From Flavobacteriales bacterium (GTDB taxonomy: Bacteria > Bacteroidota > Bacteroidia > Flavobacteriales_F > PHOS-HE28): 5,840 bases of DNA. Shown here one piece after another: positions 4,836 to 5,840 of the stretch; position 1 is the first letter of the stretch, and each line of letters begins with the position of its first letter. Location: positions 1 through 5,840 of the forward strand of contig JAGQVR010000180.1 in assembly GCA_020437875.1 (NCBI GenBank). The letters are read 5' to 3'. The position numbers were made by a program, and so were the translations under genes. The notes under the pieces are model-generated. The model saw nothing but the letters and a program-made list of their open reading frames with translations. It was not told the origin of the DNA and did no database searches.

Positions 4836-5840
4836 ATGGAACGTACCACGTTCAACGACCTCGGGCTCATCGAGCCCATCCTCAAAGCCCTTCAGGAAGA
4901 AGGCTACACCCACCCCACCCCCATCCAGGAACAGGCCATCCCGCACTTGATAAAGGGGCGCGACCTGCTCGGCGTGGCGCAGACCGGCACAGGCAAGACC
5001 GCCGCCTTCGCCATCCCCATCCTGCAGGAACTCCACGCCAAGGGGCCACAGGGCGCGAAGAAGAAGATCAAGACCTTGATCCTCACCCCCACGCGCGAAC
5101 TGGCCATCCAGATCGGCGAGAGCTTCAGCGCCTACGGGCGCCACCTCCAGCTGAAGCACACCGTGATCTTCGGTGGCGTGGGCCAGAAGCCCCAGACCGA
5201 CGCCCTGCACCGTGGTGTGGACACCGTCGTCGCCACGCCGGGTCGCCTGCTGGACCTGATGGGCCAGGGCTACATCCACCTGAACGACCTCGAGATCTTC
5301 GTGCTCGATGAGGCCGATCGCATGCTTGACATGGGCTTCATCCACGACGTGAAGAAGGTGATCGCCAAGCTGCCGCAGAAGCGCCAGACACTTTTCTTCA
5401 GTGCCACCATGCCCCCGGAGATCTCGAAGCTGGCCAACAGCATCCTCACCGATCCCGTGAAGGTGGAGGTGACCCCCGTGAGCAGCACCGCCGACACCAT
5501 CGGCCAGAGCATCTACTTCGTGGACCGCACGGACAAGAACAAGCTGCTGCTGCACCTGTTGGAGGGTGACACCATCCGTGAGGCCCTCATCTTCACCCGC
5601 ACCAAGCACGGCGCCAACAAGGTGGCCAAGGTGCTGAACCAGGCCGGGCATGCAGCGGAGGCCATCCACGGCAACAAGAGCCAGACCGCCCGCCAGAACG
5701 CGCTGAAAGGATTCAAGGAAGGCAAGCTTCGCGCCCTGGTGGCCACGGACATCGCCGCACGCGGCATCGACATCGACGGCCTCACGCACGTGATCAACTT
5801 CGACCTGCCGAACGTGCCGGAGACGTACGTACACCGCATC
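4836..5840 (+). CDS. rhlE: RhlE-type DEAD-box ATP-dependent RNA helicase (C-terminus off the window)
   Basis: The visible 335 residues cover almost the whole helicase core. In order: F6 and the Q-motif GYTHPTPIQ (23-31), motif I AQTGTGKT (48-55) for ATP phosphate binding, motif Ia PTRELA (85-90), motif Ib TPGR (134-137), motif II DEAD (158-161), motif III SAT (189-191), motif IV LIFTRTK (251-257) and motif V ATDIAARGID (303-312). The window ends at YVHRI, the beginning of motif VI (HRIGRTGR). The sequence DRMLDMGFIHDVKKVI after DEAD and the short N-terminus point to the RhlE subfamily, which remodels structured RNA during ribosome assembly, RNA decay or cold adaptation in the cytoplasm. ATG 4836 fits the family start; the upstream frame is closed by TGA at 4758-4760. 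A hairpin overlies the leader. The subfamily could be another RhlE paralog, as Bacteroidota often carry several, and the tail that would help decide is missing. Confidence 0.95.
   Translation, partial: MERTTFNDLGLIEPILKALQEEGYTHPTPIQEQAIPHLIKGRDLLGVAQTGTGKTAAFAIPILQELHAKGPQGAKKKIKTLILTPTRELAIQIGESFSAYGRHLQLKHTVIFGGVGQKPQTDALHRGVDTVVATPGRLLDLMGQGYIHLNDLEIFVLDEADRMLDMGFIHDVKKVIAKLPQKRQTLFFSATMPPEISKLANSILTDPVKVEVTPVSSTADTIGQSIYFVDRTDKNKLLLHLLEGDTIREALIFTRTKHGANKVAKVLNQAGHAAEAIHGNKSQTARQNALKGFKEGKLRALVATDIAARGIDIDGLTHVINFDLPNVPETYVHRI

Noticed and set aside
4719..5834. 371-residue minus-strand frame
   Set aside because: It lies opposite the DEAD-box helicase, whose motifs are all present; the minus-strand product is a GC-driven shadow rich in V, H, G and L.

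Overview
This window looks like a chromosomal segment of a GC-rich Bacteroidota bacterium, probably near the Flavobacteriales. That placement is an inference from several signs. Most genes have no clear Shine-Dalgarno sequence. One small protein belongs to a roughly 100-residue family that I recall mainly from Bacteroidota. A lipoprotein has a loose, Bacteroidota-style lipobox. Hand counts on sample 60-base lines give about 60-70% G+C in the conserved genes, against about 47-50% in the lipoprotein gene.

Layout. (1) Positions 1-1673, minus strand: one uninterrupted reading frame that runs off the left edge. It begins as a Wzx-type polysaccharide flippase and continues in frame into the N-terminal half of a GT4-type glycosyltransferase. 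Many short spurious frames overlie this region, but the true frame is open from 1712 down to 1. (2) Positions 1674-1905: a divergent intergenic region. (3) Positions 1906-4566, plus strand: four closely spaced genes, namely a short NfeD protein, a QmcA-like SPFH/Band 7 protein, a roughly 100-aa conserved small protein, and a lipoprotein with two EF-hand-like calcium-binding loops. A strong hairpin with a GNRA tetraloop (3400-3425) separates the first two genes from the last two. (4) Positions 4567-4835: an intergenic region ending in a perfect inverted repeat just before the next start codon. (5) Positions 4836-5840, plus strand: an RhlE-type DEAD-box RNA helicase cut by the right edge inside motif VI.

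How the genes work together. The NfeD and QmcA-like proteins are a recognised membrane pair: the NfeD OB domain partners with the SPFH scaffold in membrane microdomain or quality-control functions. The minus-strand protein would export and extend surface glycans. The small protein and the lipoprotein have no known function that I can assign. The helicase is a separate transcription unit.

The most unusual points are the flippase-glycosyltransferase fusion, which could be a real fusion, a gene with an internal start, or a one-base indel artefact; the duplicated calcium-loop unit in the compositionally atypical lipoprotein; and the hairpin covering the leader of the RNA helicase gene. I see no CRISPR array, tRNA, rRNA or insertion sequence.
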